Notes: generated by a model from the sequence alone, not told the origin. A DNA stretch of 64,000 bases from Burkholderiales bacterium (GCA_026005015.1 BPKG01000004.1:248001-312000), one strand, 5' to 3'; shown: positions 16,103 to 24,922, counted from the first letter of the stretch. Made by a program: numbers and translations.

Positions 16103-17803
16103 ATGCGCCCAGGCGTTTCCCGAGGCGTGACCCTCGGGTTCCTAGTAGTGCTTGCGATCCTCATCGGGGGCGCCGTGGTCACCTTCGGCAATTCCGGCCG
16201 GCTGCTCCGCACCGGCGAATCGGTCACCCACACTCTGGTGTCCCTCGACCTGCTCAAGAACCTGCAAGCCGACCTGCTCAACGCCGAGACCGGGCAGCGG
16301 GGCTACCTGCTCACGGGCGAGGAGCGCTACCTAGAGCCCTACCATAGCGCCCTTCAGCGGCTGGAGGCGCCCCTGATCCGCTTGCGCGATGAAATGGCCA
16401 ACGACCCCGAGCAGTTGAAGCGACTGGGGCGGCTCGAGGGGCTGGTGCGGGAAAAAATCCAGGAGCTGGAAGCGACCGTGGCGGTGCGCAAAGAGCAAAG
16501 CTTCGAAGCGGCGGTCCTCTTAATGCGCACCGACCAGGGCAGGCGGCTCATGGACGGGATCCGGGCTGAGCTGGCGGAGATGGTCCGTCACGAAGAGGAA
16601 GTGCTCACGCGCTACGCCCATCGCCTAGAGCGGGATGCGTACCTCACCCTGGCCTCCTTCTCGGTGGCTTCGCTCCTGTCCGTGGTGCTGCTCGCCCTCA
16701 CTTATCTGGGGGTGGCGCGGGAAATCAAGGTCCGGCGGGAGGGCGAAGCGGCGCTGCAGCGCTTGAACCGGGAGATGGCGCACAACATCGCCGAGCTGAA
16801 GGCCCGGTCCGGGGAAATGCTATCCCTCTCGGAGATGGGAAGCTACCTTCAGGCCTGCCTGTCGGCGGAGGACGCCGCTGCGGCCGCAGCCCGTTTCGCG
16901 GAAAAACTCTTTCCCGCGGGCGGCGGCGTCCTGTATCTCATGCATCCGTCGCGCAACTACCTAGAAGCGACCGCCCAGTGGGGCGGCCTCGAATGCCGGG
17001 AGCCCACCCTGTCGCCAGAAGCGTGCTGGGGATTGCGGCGCGGCCAGCTCCACTTCACCGACAGCGCCGAGGCCGGGCTCGCATGCCCCCACGTCGAGGC
17101 GAAGCCCGAGGACCCGTTCTGCTCCATCTGCGCTCCCCTGATCGCCCACGGGGATCTCTTGGGCCTCCTGCACCTGCGCTACCGCCGACCCGAGGCGGAG
17201 AAGGGGGAGGAAGTCTTCTCGTCTTACCAGCGCATGCTGGTCAACACCGTGGCGGAGCAGGTGGGGCTCGCCATCGCCAACCTGCGACTGCGGGACTCCC
17301 TGCAGCAGCAATCCATCCGGGATCCCATCACCGGGCTCTACAACCGGCGCTTCCTGGAGGAAGTGCTGGAGCGGGAACTCGCCCGGGCCCGGCGCCGGCA
17401 GGTGCCCCTCGCCCTCGTGATGGCGGACGTGGACCGTTTCAAAGGCTTCAACGATTCCTTCGGCCATGAGGCGGGGGACATGGTGTTGCAGAGCCTCGCC
17501 CGGCTGCTGAAATCCAGCCTCCGGGAAAGCGACGTGGTATGCCGCTACGGGGGCGAGGAATTCGTCTTGATCCTGCCCGAGACCACTGCGTCCAACGCTC
17601 GGGAGCGGGCCGAGGCGCTGCGCAGCGCGGTGCACGGTTTGCAACTACGCTACCGGGAGCAGCCCCTGGGACCCATCACCGTCTCCTTCGGCGTGGCGGC
17701 CTTTCCGGAGCACGGGGGCAATTCGAAAGCCCTGCTGGCGGCGGCGGACGCGGCGCTCTACGAAGCCAAACGCAGCGGCCGCGACCGGGTGGTGGCGGCG
17801 TAA
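16103..17803 (+). CDS. Membrane-bound diguanylate cyclase with CHASE3, GAF and GGDEF domains
   Basis: 566 residues from the ATG at 16103 (a GTG at 16085 is an alternative). The first membrane helix spans about residues 9-30. A CHASE3-like periplasmic helical domain follows (LLNAETGQRGYLLTGEERYLEPY), then a second helix near residues 183-204. Next come a short coiled coil and a GAF-like domain with Cys-rich FCSICAPLIAHGDLLG. The GGDEF domain starts at DPITGLYNRRFLEE and has an intact active-site GGEEF. RESD five residues upstream fits the RxxD product-inhibition site. Predicted to make c-di-GMP in response to an envelope signal. Converges with the Sua5 gene. Confidence 0.92.
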   Translation: MRPGVSRGVTLGFLVVLAILIGGAVVTFGNSGRLLRTGESVTHTLVSLDLLKNLQADLLNAETGQRGYLLTGEERYLEPYHSALQRLEAPLIRLRDEMANDPEQLKRLGRLEGLVREKIQELEATVAVRKEQSFEAAVLLMRTDQGRRLMDGIRAELAEMVRHEEEVLTRYAHRLERDAYLTLASFSVASLLSVVLLALTYLGVAREIKVRREGEAALQRLNREMAHNIAELKARSGEMLSLSEMGSYLQACLSAEDAAAAAARFAEKLFPAGGGVLYLMHPSRNYLEATAQWGGLECREPTLSPEACWGLRRGQLHFTDSAEAGLACPHVEAKPEDPFCSICAPLIAHGDLLGLLHLRYRRPEAEKGEEVFSSYQRMLVNTVAEQVGLAIANLRLRDSLQQQSIRDPITGLYNRRFLEEVLERELARARRRQVPLALVMADVDRFKGFNDSFGHEAGDMVLQSLARLLKSSLRESDVVCRYGGEEFVLILPETTASNARERAEALRSAVHGLQLRYREQPLGPITVSFGVAAFPEHGGNSKALLAAADAALYEAKRSGRDRVVAA

Positions 17804-17819
17804 GCCGACGCGAAGTTCC

Positions 17820-18791
17820 TCAAGCCGCCTGGGGCGGGGAGCCCGCGGCGGCCCGGGTAAGGCGGTCCAGCACCGCGTCCCATTCGGGCGCCGGCGGGGG
17901 CTTTTCCACCAGGATCACGCTGCAGCCCGCCCGGTCGAGCTGGCGCAGGTGGGCGTAGAGTTCCCGGGCGAATCCGGCCGGGTCCTCCGGGGCCTTGACC
18001 CAGACTAGGTGGGGGGCGTCCGGGGGCGGATCGGAGCGGGCCAGGACCGCCACCCGCTCGGTGGCCGACGTGCGCGTCGGGAGCCCCACCAGGGCCGACG
18101 AGTCCACCAGGGCGAGGGGGGTGGCGGGGGCATAGTGGGCGGGGAGCCGTCCGGGCGCCCGCGGCGACCCCGGCCCCGGCGCCTCCACGGTCATCCCGAG
18201 GGTCTCTTCCAGGGCTTCCCGGGTGACGTGACCGGGGCGCAACAAAGTGGGCCGCTCGCTGGAGCAATCCACGATGGTGGACTCGATGCCCACCGGGCAG
18301 GCGCCGCCGTCCAGGATGAGGTCCACCGCCCCGTCCAGCTCCGCCTCCACGTGCTGGGCGGTGGTGGGACTCAAGCGGCCGAAGCGGTTGGCCGAGGGGG
18401 CGGCGATGCCGCCGCCGAAAGCCTTGAGCAGCGCCTGGGCCACGGGGTGGGCGGGCACCCGCAGGCCCACGGTGTCCTGGCCCCCCGTCACCGCGTCGGG
18501 AACGCCGGGGCCGCGCCGCAGGATGAGGGTCAAAGGACCGGGCCAGAAGCGTTCCGCGAGCCGTCGCGCTCCCGCGGAAATCTCCACCGCCCAGGCGTCG
18601 AGCTGGGCCGCCTGCCCCAGGTGCACGATGACCGGATGGGTCTGGGGACGGCCCTTGGCGGCGAAGATCTTCCCCACCGCGTCCGGGTTGCGGGCGTCCG
18701 CCCCCAGGCCGTACACGGTCTCTGTGGGAAAGGCGACCAGTCCCCCCGCCCGCAGGATGTCCACCGCCCTGGCGATTTCCCGCTCCAGCAT
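17820..18791 (-). CDS. L-threonylcarbamoyladenylate synthase (Sua5/YwlC type)
   Basis: 323 residues from the ATG at 18791; an earlier in-frame ATG at 18851 would overlap purC and is less likely. The YrdC/TsaC domain covers residues ~1-190 (AGGLVAFPTETVYGLGADA, KGRPQTHPVIVHL, ERFWPGPLTLIL, AAPSANRFGRLSPT, ESTIVDCSSERPTLLRPG). A C-terminal Sua5 domain follows to the end, so this is the long form. Makes threonylcarbamoyl-AMP from threonine, bicarbonate and ATP for the universal t6A37 tRNA modification. It lies 56 bp after purC on the same strand and is probably co-transcribed with the pur genes. Confidence 0.93.
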   Translation of the reverse strand: MLEREIARAVDILRAGGLVAFPTETVYGLGADARNPDAVGKIFAAKGRPQTHPVIVHLGQAAQLDAWAVEISAGARRLAERFWPGPLTLILRRGPGVPDAVTGGQDTVGLRVPAHPVAQALLKAFGGGIAAPSANRFGRLSPTTAQHVEAELDGAVDLILDGGACPVGIESTIVDCSSERPTLLRPGHVTREALEETLGMTVEAPGPGSPRAPGRLPAHYAPATPLALVDSSALVGLPTRTSATERVAVLARSDPPPDAPHLVWVKAPEDPAGFARELYAHLRQLDRAGCSVILVEKPPPAPEWDAVLDRLTRAAAGSPPQAA

Positions 18792-18847
18792 GGCCCCGAG
18801 TTTACCGCGGAAGGGTGGCGGGAAGATCCTTCTCGACGCATTTACCC

Positions 18848-19738
18848 TCAATCCGTCAACCGTCTGAGGGCCTCCTGGTACTTCTCGGCGGTCTTGGCCA
18901 GGATCTCGGGAGGCAGGGCCGGCGCCGGGGCCTTCTTGTCCCAGGGCTGGGCCTCCAGCCAGTCGCGCACGAACTGCTTGTCGAAGCTGGGAGGGCTTCC
19001 GCCCGGCCGGTACTGGTCTCGGGGCCAGAAGCGGGAGGAATCCGGAGTGAGGACTTCGTCGATCAGATGGAGTTCGTCGGCCCGGTCCAACCCGAACTCG
19101 AACTTGGTGTCGGCGATTATGATGCCCCGGGTTTCCGCGTAGCGGGCCGCCTCGGTGTAAAGGCGCAGCGCCACGGCACGCACCTGCTCCGCCCGCTCGC
19201 GCCCTACCAGGCGCGCCATTTCGTCGAAGCCGATGTTTTCGTCATGGGCTCCGGCCGGCGCCTTGGTGGCCGGGGTGAACAGAGGCTCGGGCAGTTTTTC
19301 CGCTTCCTGGAGCCCGGCGGGGAGCGGGATGCCGCACACCCGGCCCGTCGCCCGGTAATCCTTCCAGCCGGAACCGGCCAGGTAGCCCCGCACCACCGCC
19401 TCGATGGGCAGGGGCTTGAAGCGCCGCACCACGAAGGCCCGGCCCTCCACCTGGGGGCGTTCCTCGGGGGCGACCACCGAAGCCGGGTCGATGCCCGTCA
19501 GATGATGGGGAATGATGGGGGCGAGCTTCTCGAACCAGAACTTGGACAAAGCGGTGAGCACCCGCCCTTTGCCGGGCACGGGGGTGGGCAGCACCACGTC
19601 GAAGGCGGACAGCCGGTCGGTCTGAATCACCAACAGCTTGTCCTCCCCCACCGCGTAGAGGTCCCGCACCTTGCCCCGGTGCAGGAAGGGCAGGCTCCTG
19701 ATCCTGGACTCGAAAAGCGGGGGGGCAGGCTCATACAT
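18848..19738 (-). CDS. purC: Phosphoribosylaminoimidazole-succinocarboxamide synthase
   Basis: 296 residues, the length of the non-fused beta/yeast-like PurC. Motifs: [31 protein letters not shown] near the N-terminus, [32 protein letters not shown] in the middle, and ADTKFEFG with [14 protein letters not shown]. Condenses CAIR with aspartate to SAICAR in purine synthesis. Last pur gene of a purE-purK-purC run (22 bp after purK). Confidence 0.97.
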   Translation of the reverse strand: MYEPAPPLFESRIRSLPFLHRGKVRDLYAVGEDKLLVIQTDRLSAFDVVLPTPVPGKGRVLTALSKFWFEKLAPIIPHHLTGIDPASVVAPEERPQVEGRAFVVRRFKPLPIEAVVRGYLAGSGWKDYRATGRVCGIPLPAGLQEAEKLPEPLFTPATKAPAGAHDENIGFDEMARLVGRERAEQVRAVALRLYTEAARYAETRGIIIADTKFEFGLDRADELHLIDEVLTPDSSRFWPRDQYRPGGSPPSFDKQFVRDWLEAQPWDKKAPAPALPPEILAKTAEKYQEALRRLTD

Positions 19739-19759
19739 GGTTCGTTTTCCTGGGGAAAT

Positions 19760-20917
19760 TCAGGCCCGGGCCGCCTGGGCCGGGACGCAGGCCTGCTCCA
19801 GCCGCGCCTTGATGGCGAGCGCCGTCTCGAGGGCAGCCTCGACGCCGTCGGCGAGCACCGTGTAGTGGCCCATTTTGCGCCGCGGCCGCGCCTCCCGCTT
19901 GCCGTACAGGTGGAGCTTCGCCCGCGGGTGCTCCAGCACCAGGCGCCAGTCGGGCTCGCCCCGGGCCCACAGGTCCCCCAGCAGGTTCACCATCACCGCG
20001 GGACAGTGCAGCCCCGGGTCCCCCAAGGGCAGCCCCGCCAGCACCCGCACCTGCTGCTCGAACTGGGAAGTCACGCAGGCGTCCAGGGTGTAGTGGCCGC
20101 TGTTGTGGGGACGGGGGGCGATTTCGTTGACCAGCAGCCGCCCGTCCTCCAGCACGAACATCTCCACGCACAGTACCCCCCGGTAGTCCAGGGCCTCGGC
20201 CACGGCGACCCCGGTGCGGCGGGCCTCCGCCACGAGGGCTTCCGGCACCCGCGCCGGGACAATGGAGACGTCCAGGATGCCGTGACGGTGCTGGTTCTCC
20301 GCCACCGGAAAGGTCACCACTTGGCCGGCGAAATCCCGGGCCACCACCACCGACACTTCCGTCGCCAGGGGCAGGCGCTTCTCCAGCACGCAGGGCTCGC
20401 CCCCCAGGTTGCGCCAGGCTTCCAGGGCTTCCGCCGGGCTCCCCACGGACGCCTGACCCTTGCCGTCGTAGCCGAAGCGGCTCACCTTGAGGATGCCGGG
20501 ATAGAGGCCGGCCGCGCCGGGGCTCGCCAGCTCGGCGCCCTCCCGCACCACGACGAAGGGGGCCACCGGAAAGCCCGCCCCGGAGAGGAATTCCTTTTCG
20601 TGGATCCGGTCCTGGGCCACCGCCACGCTCTCGGCGGTAGGGCTCACCACGCAGTGCCGGGCAAGGAAGCTCAAGGCTTCCGCGGGCACGTTCTCGAACT
20701 CGGTGGTGGCGGCGGCGCAGGCGCGGGCGAGCCGGGCGAGCCCCGCGGGATCGGCGTAATCGGCGCGAATGTGCTCGTCGGCCACGTCTCCCGCCGGGCT
20801 GTGCAGTCCGGGATCCAGCACCGCGACCCGGTAGCCCATGCTCTGGGCCGCCATGGTAAACATGCGGCCCAGTTGTCCCCCGCCGAGCAGCCCCAGCGTC
20901 GCACCTGGTGGAATCAT
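19760..20917 (-). CDS. purK: N5-carboxyaminoimidazole ribonucleotide synthase (PurK)
   Basis: 385 residues from the ATG at 20917. Begins [21 protein letters not shown] with the Rossmann loop. ATP-grasp features follow: [30 protein letters not shown] and [19 protein letters not shown]. Converts AIR, ATP and bicarbonate to N5-CAIR. Its ATG overlaps the purE stop by four bases (ATGA), so the two consecutive pathway steps are translationally coupled. Confidence 0.96.
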   Translation of the reverse strand: MIPPGATLGLLGGGQLGRMFTMAAQSMGYRVAVLDPGLHSPAGDVADEHIRADYADPAGLARLARACAAATTEFENVPAEALSFLARHCVVSPTAESVAVAQDRIHEKEFLSGAGFPVAPFVVVREGAELASPGAAGLYPGILKVSRFGYDGKGQASVGSPAEALEAWRNLGGEPCVLEKRLPLATEVSVVVARDFAGQVVTFPVAENQHRHGILDVSIVPARVPEALVAEARRTGVAVAEALDYRGVLCVEMFVLEDGRLLVNEIAPRPHNSGHYTLDACVTSQFEQQVRVLAGLPLGDPGLHCPAVMVNLLGDLWARGEPDWRLVLEHPRAKLHLYGKREARPRRKMGHYTVLADGVEAALETALAIKARLEQACVPAQAARA

Positions 20918-21405
20918 GGTATCGGCAGTTTCATCTGACGCACCGCTTCCTTCAGCTGCTCCCGATGCTGGGCGAGCCGCATCTTCACGCTCTCGTCGCG
21001 GGTGGCGACGATGGCAGCAGCGAACAACCCCGCGTTGGCCGCGCCCGCCTCGCCAATGGCGAAGGTGGCGACCGGCACGCCCCTGGGCATCTGCACGATG
21101 GAAAGCAGCGAATCCAGCCCCTGGAGGTGCCGGGAAGGCACCGGCACCCCGAGCACGGGCAGGGTGGTCTTGGCGGCGAGCATACCGGGCAGATGGGCTG
21201 CCCCGCCCGCGCCGGCAATGAGGCACACGAGCCCGCGCTCGGCTGCGGTGGCCGCGTAGTCGAACATGTCGTCCGGGGTCCGATGGGCGGAGACGACCCG
21301 CGCCTCGAAGGGCACGCCCAGCGCTTCCAGCATCCGGGCGGCGTGCTGCATCACCTCCCAGTCGCTCTGGCTGCCCATCACCACCCCGACCAAGGGTCGA
21401 TCCAT
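20914..21405 (-). CDS. purE: N5-carboxyaminoimidazole ribonucleotide mutase (PurE class I)
   Basis: 163 residues from the ATG at 21405; an in-frame ATG at 21432 would add nine residues. [35 protein letters not shown] and [16 protein letters not shown] are the class I PurE signatures, including the catalytic histidine in SAHR. Interconverts N5-CAIR and CAIR. First gene of the pur run. The 193 bp between this gene and fbp show no recognisable feature. Confidence 0.95.
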   Translation of the reverse strand: MDRPLVGVVMGSQSDWEVMQHAARMLEALGVPFEARVVSAHRTPDDMFDYAATAAERGLVCLIAGAGGAAHLPGMLAAKTTLPVLGVPVPSRHLQGLDSLLSIVQMPRGVPVATFAIGEAGAANAGLFAAAIVATRDESVKMRLAQHREQLKEAVRQMKLPIP

Positions 21406-21598
21406 CGCCGCTGGCCTGGAAAAAGGCGACATTATACCCGCCGCCGCCCCCCAGGGAGAGCAAGATCATGCCCCAAGGGGCGCGGAACAAGCGCAAAAGC
21501 AAAGGCCGCGGCGAAAACGCTCTTCGCCCTCGCCGGGATTGTTTCCCCTGCGCCTGCAGCGCCCCCGGCGGCGAGTCACGGAGATCGCCTGGCGCCCC

Positions 21599-22615
21599 TC
21601 AGGCGAACGCCGGTTCCCGGTGGTAGCCGACGATGCGCGCCACCTCGTTCTTCGAGCCCAGGATCACCGGCACCCGCTGGTGCAACTCGGTGGGCCGCAG
21701 GTCCAGGATACGCTCATAGCCGGTGGAGGCCAGACCCCCGGCCTGCTCGACGATGAAGGCCATGGGATTGGCCTCGTACAGCAGCCTCAGACGTCCGGGC
21801 TTCGACGGGTCCTTGGTGTCGCGGGGATACATGAACACGCCGCCCCGCATGAGGATCCGGTGCACGTCAGCCACCATGGAGGCGATCCAGCGCATGTTGA
21901 AGTTGACGCCCCGGGGCCCGGTGGTGCCGGCCAGACATTCGTCGACGTAGCGCTTGACCGGCGGCTCCCAGAACCGTTCGTTGGAGGCGTTGATGGCAAA
22001 CTCCCGGGTATCGGCGGGGATGGTGATCTTGGGATGGGTCAGGATGAACTCGCCCACTTCCCGGTCCAGGGTGAACCCGTTCACGCCGTGACCGCTGGTC
22101 AGCACCATCATGGTGGCCGGTCCGTAGATGGCGTAGCCGGCGCACACCTGCCGGACGCCGGGCTGGAGGAAGTGTTCAAGCCGTAGCTCGACCGCCCCCG
22201 GGGGGAGCCTCAGGATGGAAAAGATCGTCCCCACCGACACGTTGACGTCGATATTGCTGGATCCGTCCAAGGGATCGAACACCAGCAAGTACTTGCCGCG
22301 CGGATAGCGCGCCGGAATGGGGTAGATCTCCTCCAGCTCCTCGGAGGCCATCGCCGCCAGATGCCCGGCCCACTCGTTGGAGCGCAGCATCACCTCGTTG
22401 GCGATCACGTCCAGCTTCTTCTGGGTCTCCCCTTGCGCGTTCTGCACGCCCGCCTCGCCCAACGCGCCCACCAAGGCCCCTTTGTTCACCGCGTTGGCGA
22501 TCACCTTACAAGCGGTGACGATATCGTTCAGCAGCCCGGTGAAGTCTCCCGAGCCGCCGACCTGGCGTTGCTCCTCGATCATGAACTGGGTGAGGGTGGT
22601 CTTCTCGTTCAACAT
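21599..22615 (-). CDS. fbp: Fructose-1,6-bisphosphatase class I
   Basis: 338 residues, typical class 1 length. Metal-binding and active-site motifs are present: VIANEV and ASEELEEIY, then [22 protein letters not shown], and [26 protein letters not shown] near the C-terminus. Hydrolyses FBP to F6P in gluconeogenesis and in the regenerative part of the Calvin cycle. It is the last gene of the RuBisCO-side operon, 42 bp downstream of the aldolase-Dabb fusion, which makes its substrate. Confidence 0.97.
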   Translation of the reverse strand: MLNEKTTLTQFMIEEQRQVGGSGDFTGLLNDIVTACKVIANAVNKGALVGALGEAGVQNAQGETQKKLDVIANEVMLRSNEWAGHLAAMASEELEEIYPIPARYPRGKYLLVFDPLDGSSNIDVNVSVGTIFSILRLPPGAVELRLEHFLQPGVRQVCAGYAIYGPATMMVLTSGHGVNGFTLDREVGEFILTHPKITIPADTREFAINASNERFWEPPVKRYVDECLAGTTGPRGVNFNMRWIASMVADVHRILMRGGVFMYPRDTKDPSKPGRLRLLYEANPMAFIVEQAGGLASTGYERILDLRPTELHQRVPVILGSKNEVARIVGYHREPAFA

Positions 22616-22657
22616 GGCATGCTCCGTGGATTGGCGTGGAATCCGCGCCCGCGCCCC

Positions 22658-23836
22658 TCAAGGCTCCAGCTCGAAGTCGATGGTGAGCCGATCGGCGGCG
22701 TGGGGCCGGAAACGCCGGTCGGCGTAGGCCACGTGCTCCGGATGCCGGGCGTAAGTGTCGACCACCGCGCGCGAGGCAAACCGCACCAGCCAGACCCGTT
22801 GGTAGCGGGCGTGCGGGGTGAGCGCCTGGCCCGCGTCCACGCGCCGCACGCCCGGCACCCGCGCGAGCCGTTCCCGACCCTCGGCGATCCAACCCTCCAT
22901 TTCCTCGGGCGACAGGTCGTTCGGATTGAATACGACCACGTGCGCCACCTCCCGCCAGGGGCGGCAGGCGGCGAGCGCCGCTTCAGCGCGCCCGGCACTG
23001 CCGAACACGGTGTTCACCCGTGCCACCTCTGCCTGGACGGCCCGGCGCACGCCGGCGATGAGCCGGGTATAACCCGCCTTGGGGTCCTGCGCTGCCGCTT
23101 CCCGGACCGCCGCCGCGGCGGCGTCCGAAAGAGCCGTGTAGTAATTGATCTTGGCCACGCCGTTTTCGATGAGCCGTCGGAACTCGCCGTCTTCCAGGCC
23201 GGTCCCGCCATGGATGACCAGCGGAATCCCCAGGGCCGAGTTGATGCGGGCCAGGCGCTCGAAATCGAGCCGGGGCCGACCCCGCAGACGGCCGTGGACG
23301 GTGCCGACCGAAACCGCGAGGCAATCCACACCGGTCTGTTCGACGAACAGGCGCGCTTCTTCCGGGGAAGTGTAGATCGCTTCGCCCGGGTGTTTTTCCG
23401 CGTCTTCGCCTTCGACGCCGGCCACGTAGCCGAGCTCCCCCTCCACCGGCACGCCGCAAGCGTGGGCAAATTCCACGACTTCGCGAGTGCGGGCCACGTT
23501 GTCGGCGAACGGCAAGTGTGAGGCGTCCACCATCACCGCATTGGCCCCCAGCCGGATCGCCCGCTCGACCGATTCCAGGCCCGAGCCGTGGTCCAGGTGG
23601 ATCGCCACCGGCACCGCGGCCCGGCGGGCCACCGCCACTACCGCCGGCATCAAGGTATCGAAGTCATAGTGCTCGAAGTGGGATTCGGCCAGGGACAGGA
23701 TCACCGGGGCACGGGTGGCCTCGGCCCCCGAGAGCGCCGCTTCCAGGAACTCGAGACCCACCAGATCGAAGGCGCCCACCGCGTAGCGGTGGCGATAGGC
23801 GTGGGCAAGCAGGTCTGAGAAGTGGACGAGGGGCAT
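22658..23836 (-). CDS. Class II fructose-bisphosphate aldolase-family protein fused to a C-terminal Dabb (stress-responsive A/B barrel) domain
   Basis: 392 residues from the ATG at 23836. Residues ~1-285 are a class II ketose-bisphosphate aldolase (KbaY/FbaA family): metal ligands in IHLDHGSG, VEGELGYVAG, VGTVHGRLRG and VIHGGTGLED are all present. Residues ~295-392 are an extra ferredoxin-like Dabb domain (WREVAHVVVFN, LSPEEMEGWIAEG and YARHPEHVAYADRRF) not part of ordinary aldolases. It sits between cbbY and fbp, so it may act in the Calvin cycle on FBP or SBP. A second, conventional Calvin-type aldolase is encoded at 29573. The role of the Dabb domain is unknown; it could be regulatory, oligomerising or catalytic on a side product. 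Confidence 0.88.
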   Translation of the reverse strand: MPLVHFSDLLAHAYRHRYAVGAFDLVGLEFLEAALSGAEATRAPVILSLAESHFEHYDFDTLMPAVVAVARRAAVPVAIHLDHGSGLESVERAIRLGANAVMVDASHLPFADNVARTREVVEFAHACGVPVEGELGYVAGVEGEDAEKHPGEAIYTSPEEARLFVEQTGVDCLAVSVGTVHGRLRGRPRLDFERLARINSALGIPLVIHGGTGLEDGEFRRLIENGVAKINYYTALSDAAAAAVREAAAQDPKAGYTRLIAGVRRAVQAEVARVNTVFGSAGRAEAALAACRPWREVAHVVVFNPNDLSPEEMEGWIAEGRERLARVPGVRRVDAGQALTPHARYQRVWLVRFASRAVVDTYARHPEHVAYADRRFRPHAADRLTIDFELEP

Positions 23837-23840
23837 GGAC

Positions 23841-24110
23841 TCAACTCTTCGCAGAAAAGGCAGCCGGCGCCTTTCCACCCGTCCGTACCGTGGATCGCCC
23901 AAAAGAAAAGACCCTTCCGCGGAAGCGGTAAGGGTCTAAGTCCAACGGACGTGCGCAGTGGTACAACGAACCGTCAGAGTGGAGGAAAGCCGTTCCCCGC
24001 GCCCAGAGACCTGGCTTCATCTCCAGGAGCGCGTAGGCAAGCCAGTTACCACTATAGGGGCGCCAGCGCCTCGCCGACAAATCGATCTTCTTATCGTTAC
24101 GATAAGACAT
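23841..24110 (-). CDS. Possible small protein between cbbY and aldolase (doubtful)
   Basis: An 89-codon frame starts with an ATG overlapping the last 14 bases of cbbY and stops four bases before the aldolase ATG, which is operon-like spacing. The product is rich in aromatic residues (SARRWRPYSGNWLAYALLEM, DPYRFRGRVFSFG) and has no domain, signal or membrane segment that I recognise. Against it: no good Shine-Dalgarno sequence, third-position GC below that of its neighbours, and the frame runs straight through a strong terminator hairpin. More likely a by-product of a structured RNA, but it should be tested. Confidence 0.25.
   Translation of the reverse strand: MSYRNDKKIDLSARRWRPYSGNWLAYALLEMKPGLWARGTAFLHSDGSLYHCARPLDLDPYRFRGRVFSFGRSTVRTGGKAPAAFSAKS
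23898..23937 (-). terminator. Intrinsic terminator in the 5' leader of the aldolase-Dabb gene
   Basis: On the minus strand AGACCCTT-a-CCGC-ttcc-GCGG-AAGGGTCT forms a 12-bp stem with one bulged base, followed by TTTTCTTTT. It ends about 62 bases before the aldolase ATG, so it either ends the cbbL-cbbY transcript, ends a small RNA, or acts as a conditional attenuator for aldolase-fbp. Confidence 0.7.
23898..24056 (-). ncRNA. Candidate structured leader or small RNA upstream of aldolase-Dabb, family not recognised
   Basis: The minus-strand transcript of the 260-bp gap between cbbY and the aldolase gene folds readily. GTGGTA pairs with TACCAC to enclose three hairpins: GGC-tt-GCC; CGCGC/GCGCG with an inner CCTGG/CCAGG; and GGAA/TTCC. 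A small GTCC-gtt-GGAC hairpin and then the terminator at 23898-23937 follow. A promoter-like pair lies just upstream. Third-position GC of the overlapping reading frame is lower than in neighbouring genes, favouring RNA over protein. I could not match it to a known riboswitch; at roughly 150 bases it could also be an independent small RNA such as a 6S-like RNA. Confidence 0.4.
24051..24080 (-). promoter_or_regulatory. Candidate promoter for the aldolase-Dabb/fbp leader
   Basis: Minus strand TTGTCG, 18 bases, TATAGT, reading toward the structured leader; the start would be near 24044. It follows the palindrome at 24089-24107, whose centre would be near -54, a position suited to a LysR-type activator. 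Confidence 0.4.
24089..24107. promoter_or_regulatory. Palindrome TCTTATCGT-T-ACGATAAGA, CbbR-like box (TTAT-N7-ATAA)
   Basis: A perfect 9+1+9 inverted repeat that overlaps the end of cbbY. It contains TTAT-N7-ATAA, which fits the CbbR consensus TNA-N7-TNA and the LysR T-N11-A rule. The same TTAT-N7-ATAA form recurs at 37176-37190 upstream of tkt. Confidence 0.45.
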
Positions 24111-24885
24111 CTTTACCGCCCTTCAGCGCCTCGGCGTGCCAGGCCCGCAGCAAGCCGGGATCCGCCCAGCGTTTGCCATGGGCGCTGCCGCGCAGCACCC
24201 GGAAGGGCCGTTCCGGCTCGCCGAAGCCGCTGACGACCGCCACCGCGCCAACGAAGTCCTGGCCCTGCGTGTAGTCGTTGACCACGATCAGGGTCGCGAG
24301 CCCCGCCTGCAGGCTCGAGCGCAGCCCGTTCTCGGAATCTTCCACCGCCAGGCACGCCTGGGGGCTCAGCCCGAGCCGGTCCAGCACCCAGGCATAGATG
24401 TCCGGCGCTGGCTTCTTGGCCCCCACCACGTCCCCGGCGCCGATCACCTCGAACCAGGCCGGGCCCGCCGGCCCCAGGTTCGCTTCCAGGAGGGCCTGGA
24501 CGTTGTCCGGCGTCGTGGTGGTGGCGATGGCGAGGCGCAGTCCCTCGGCCCGCAACGCTTCCAGCAGCGGTCTCACGCCAGGGCGGAAGGCAATGCGCCC
24601 TTGCGCCACCAGATCCGTATAGATGCGGGTCTTGCGCCGGTGCAGCGCTTGCACCAGCTCCGCGAAGTCGGCACGCCGGGCCGTCCCGGGATCGAAGCGC
24701 TCGGCGTAATGGCGTATGCGCTCCTTGCCGCCGGTGACCGACAGCAGCCGGCCGTAGAGCACCGCGTCCCAGTGCCAGGCGAGCCCCGCCTCGGCGAAAG
24801 CGGCGTTGAACGCCACCCGGTGCCCGTCCCGCTCGGTGTCGGCCAGGGTGCCGTCCACGTCGAAGATGACCGCCTCTAGTGCCAT
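24097..24885 (-). CDS. cbbY: CbbY-type HAD phosphatase (xylulose-1,5-bisphosphate phosphatase)
   Basis: 262 residues. HAD motif I is AVIFDVDGTLADTE, motif II ATTTTP, motif III lysine in GAKKPAPDIY, and motif IV VEDSENGL. The cap (AFNAAFAEAGL, WHWD, RLLSVTGGKERI) matches CbbY rather than phosphoglycolate phosphatase CbbZ. CbbY removes xylulose-1,5-bisphosphate, a misfire inhibitor of RuBisCO. It lies 37 bp downstream of cbbX, the activase gene, so the two RuBisCO-maintenance functions are side by side. The 3' end overlaps a palindrome that may regulate the next unit. Confidence 0.92.
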   Translation of the reverse strand: MALEAVIFDVDGTLADTERDGHRVAFNAAFAEAGLAWHWDAVLYGRLLSVTGGKERIRHYAERFDPGTARRADFAELVQALHRRKTRIYTDLVAQGRIAFRPGVRPLLEALRAEGLRLAIATTTTPDNVQALLEANLGPAGPAWFEVIGAGDVVGAKKPAPDIYAWVLDRLGLSPQACLAVEDSENGLRSSLQAGLATLIVVNDYTQGQDFVGAVAVVSGFGEPERPFRVLRGSAHGKRWADPGLLRAWHAEALKGGKDVLS

Positions 24886-24922
24886 GGCGATTCGGGCTGA
24901 AACGGGCCGCCGGGCGCCGCGC

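Noticed and set aside
23898-24056. Match to a known riboswitch (cobalamin, TPP, glycine, FMN, SAH, ZTP, moco).
   Set aside because: None of the conserved core motifs of these families could be found in the leader, so it is listed only as an unassigned structured element.
24097-24885. Phosphoglycolate phosphatase (CbbZ/Gph).
   Set aside because: The cap-domain sequence fits CbbY (XuBP phosphatase), and the cbbX neighbour supports this.
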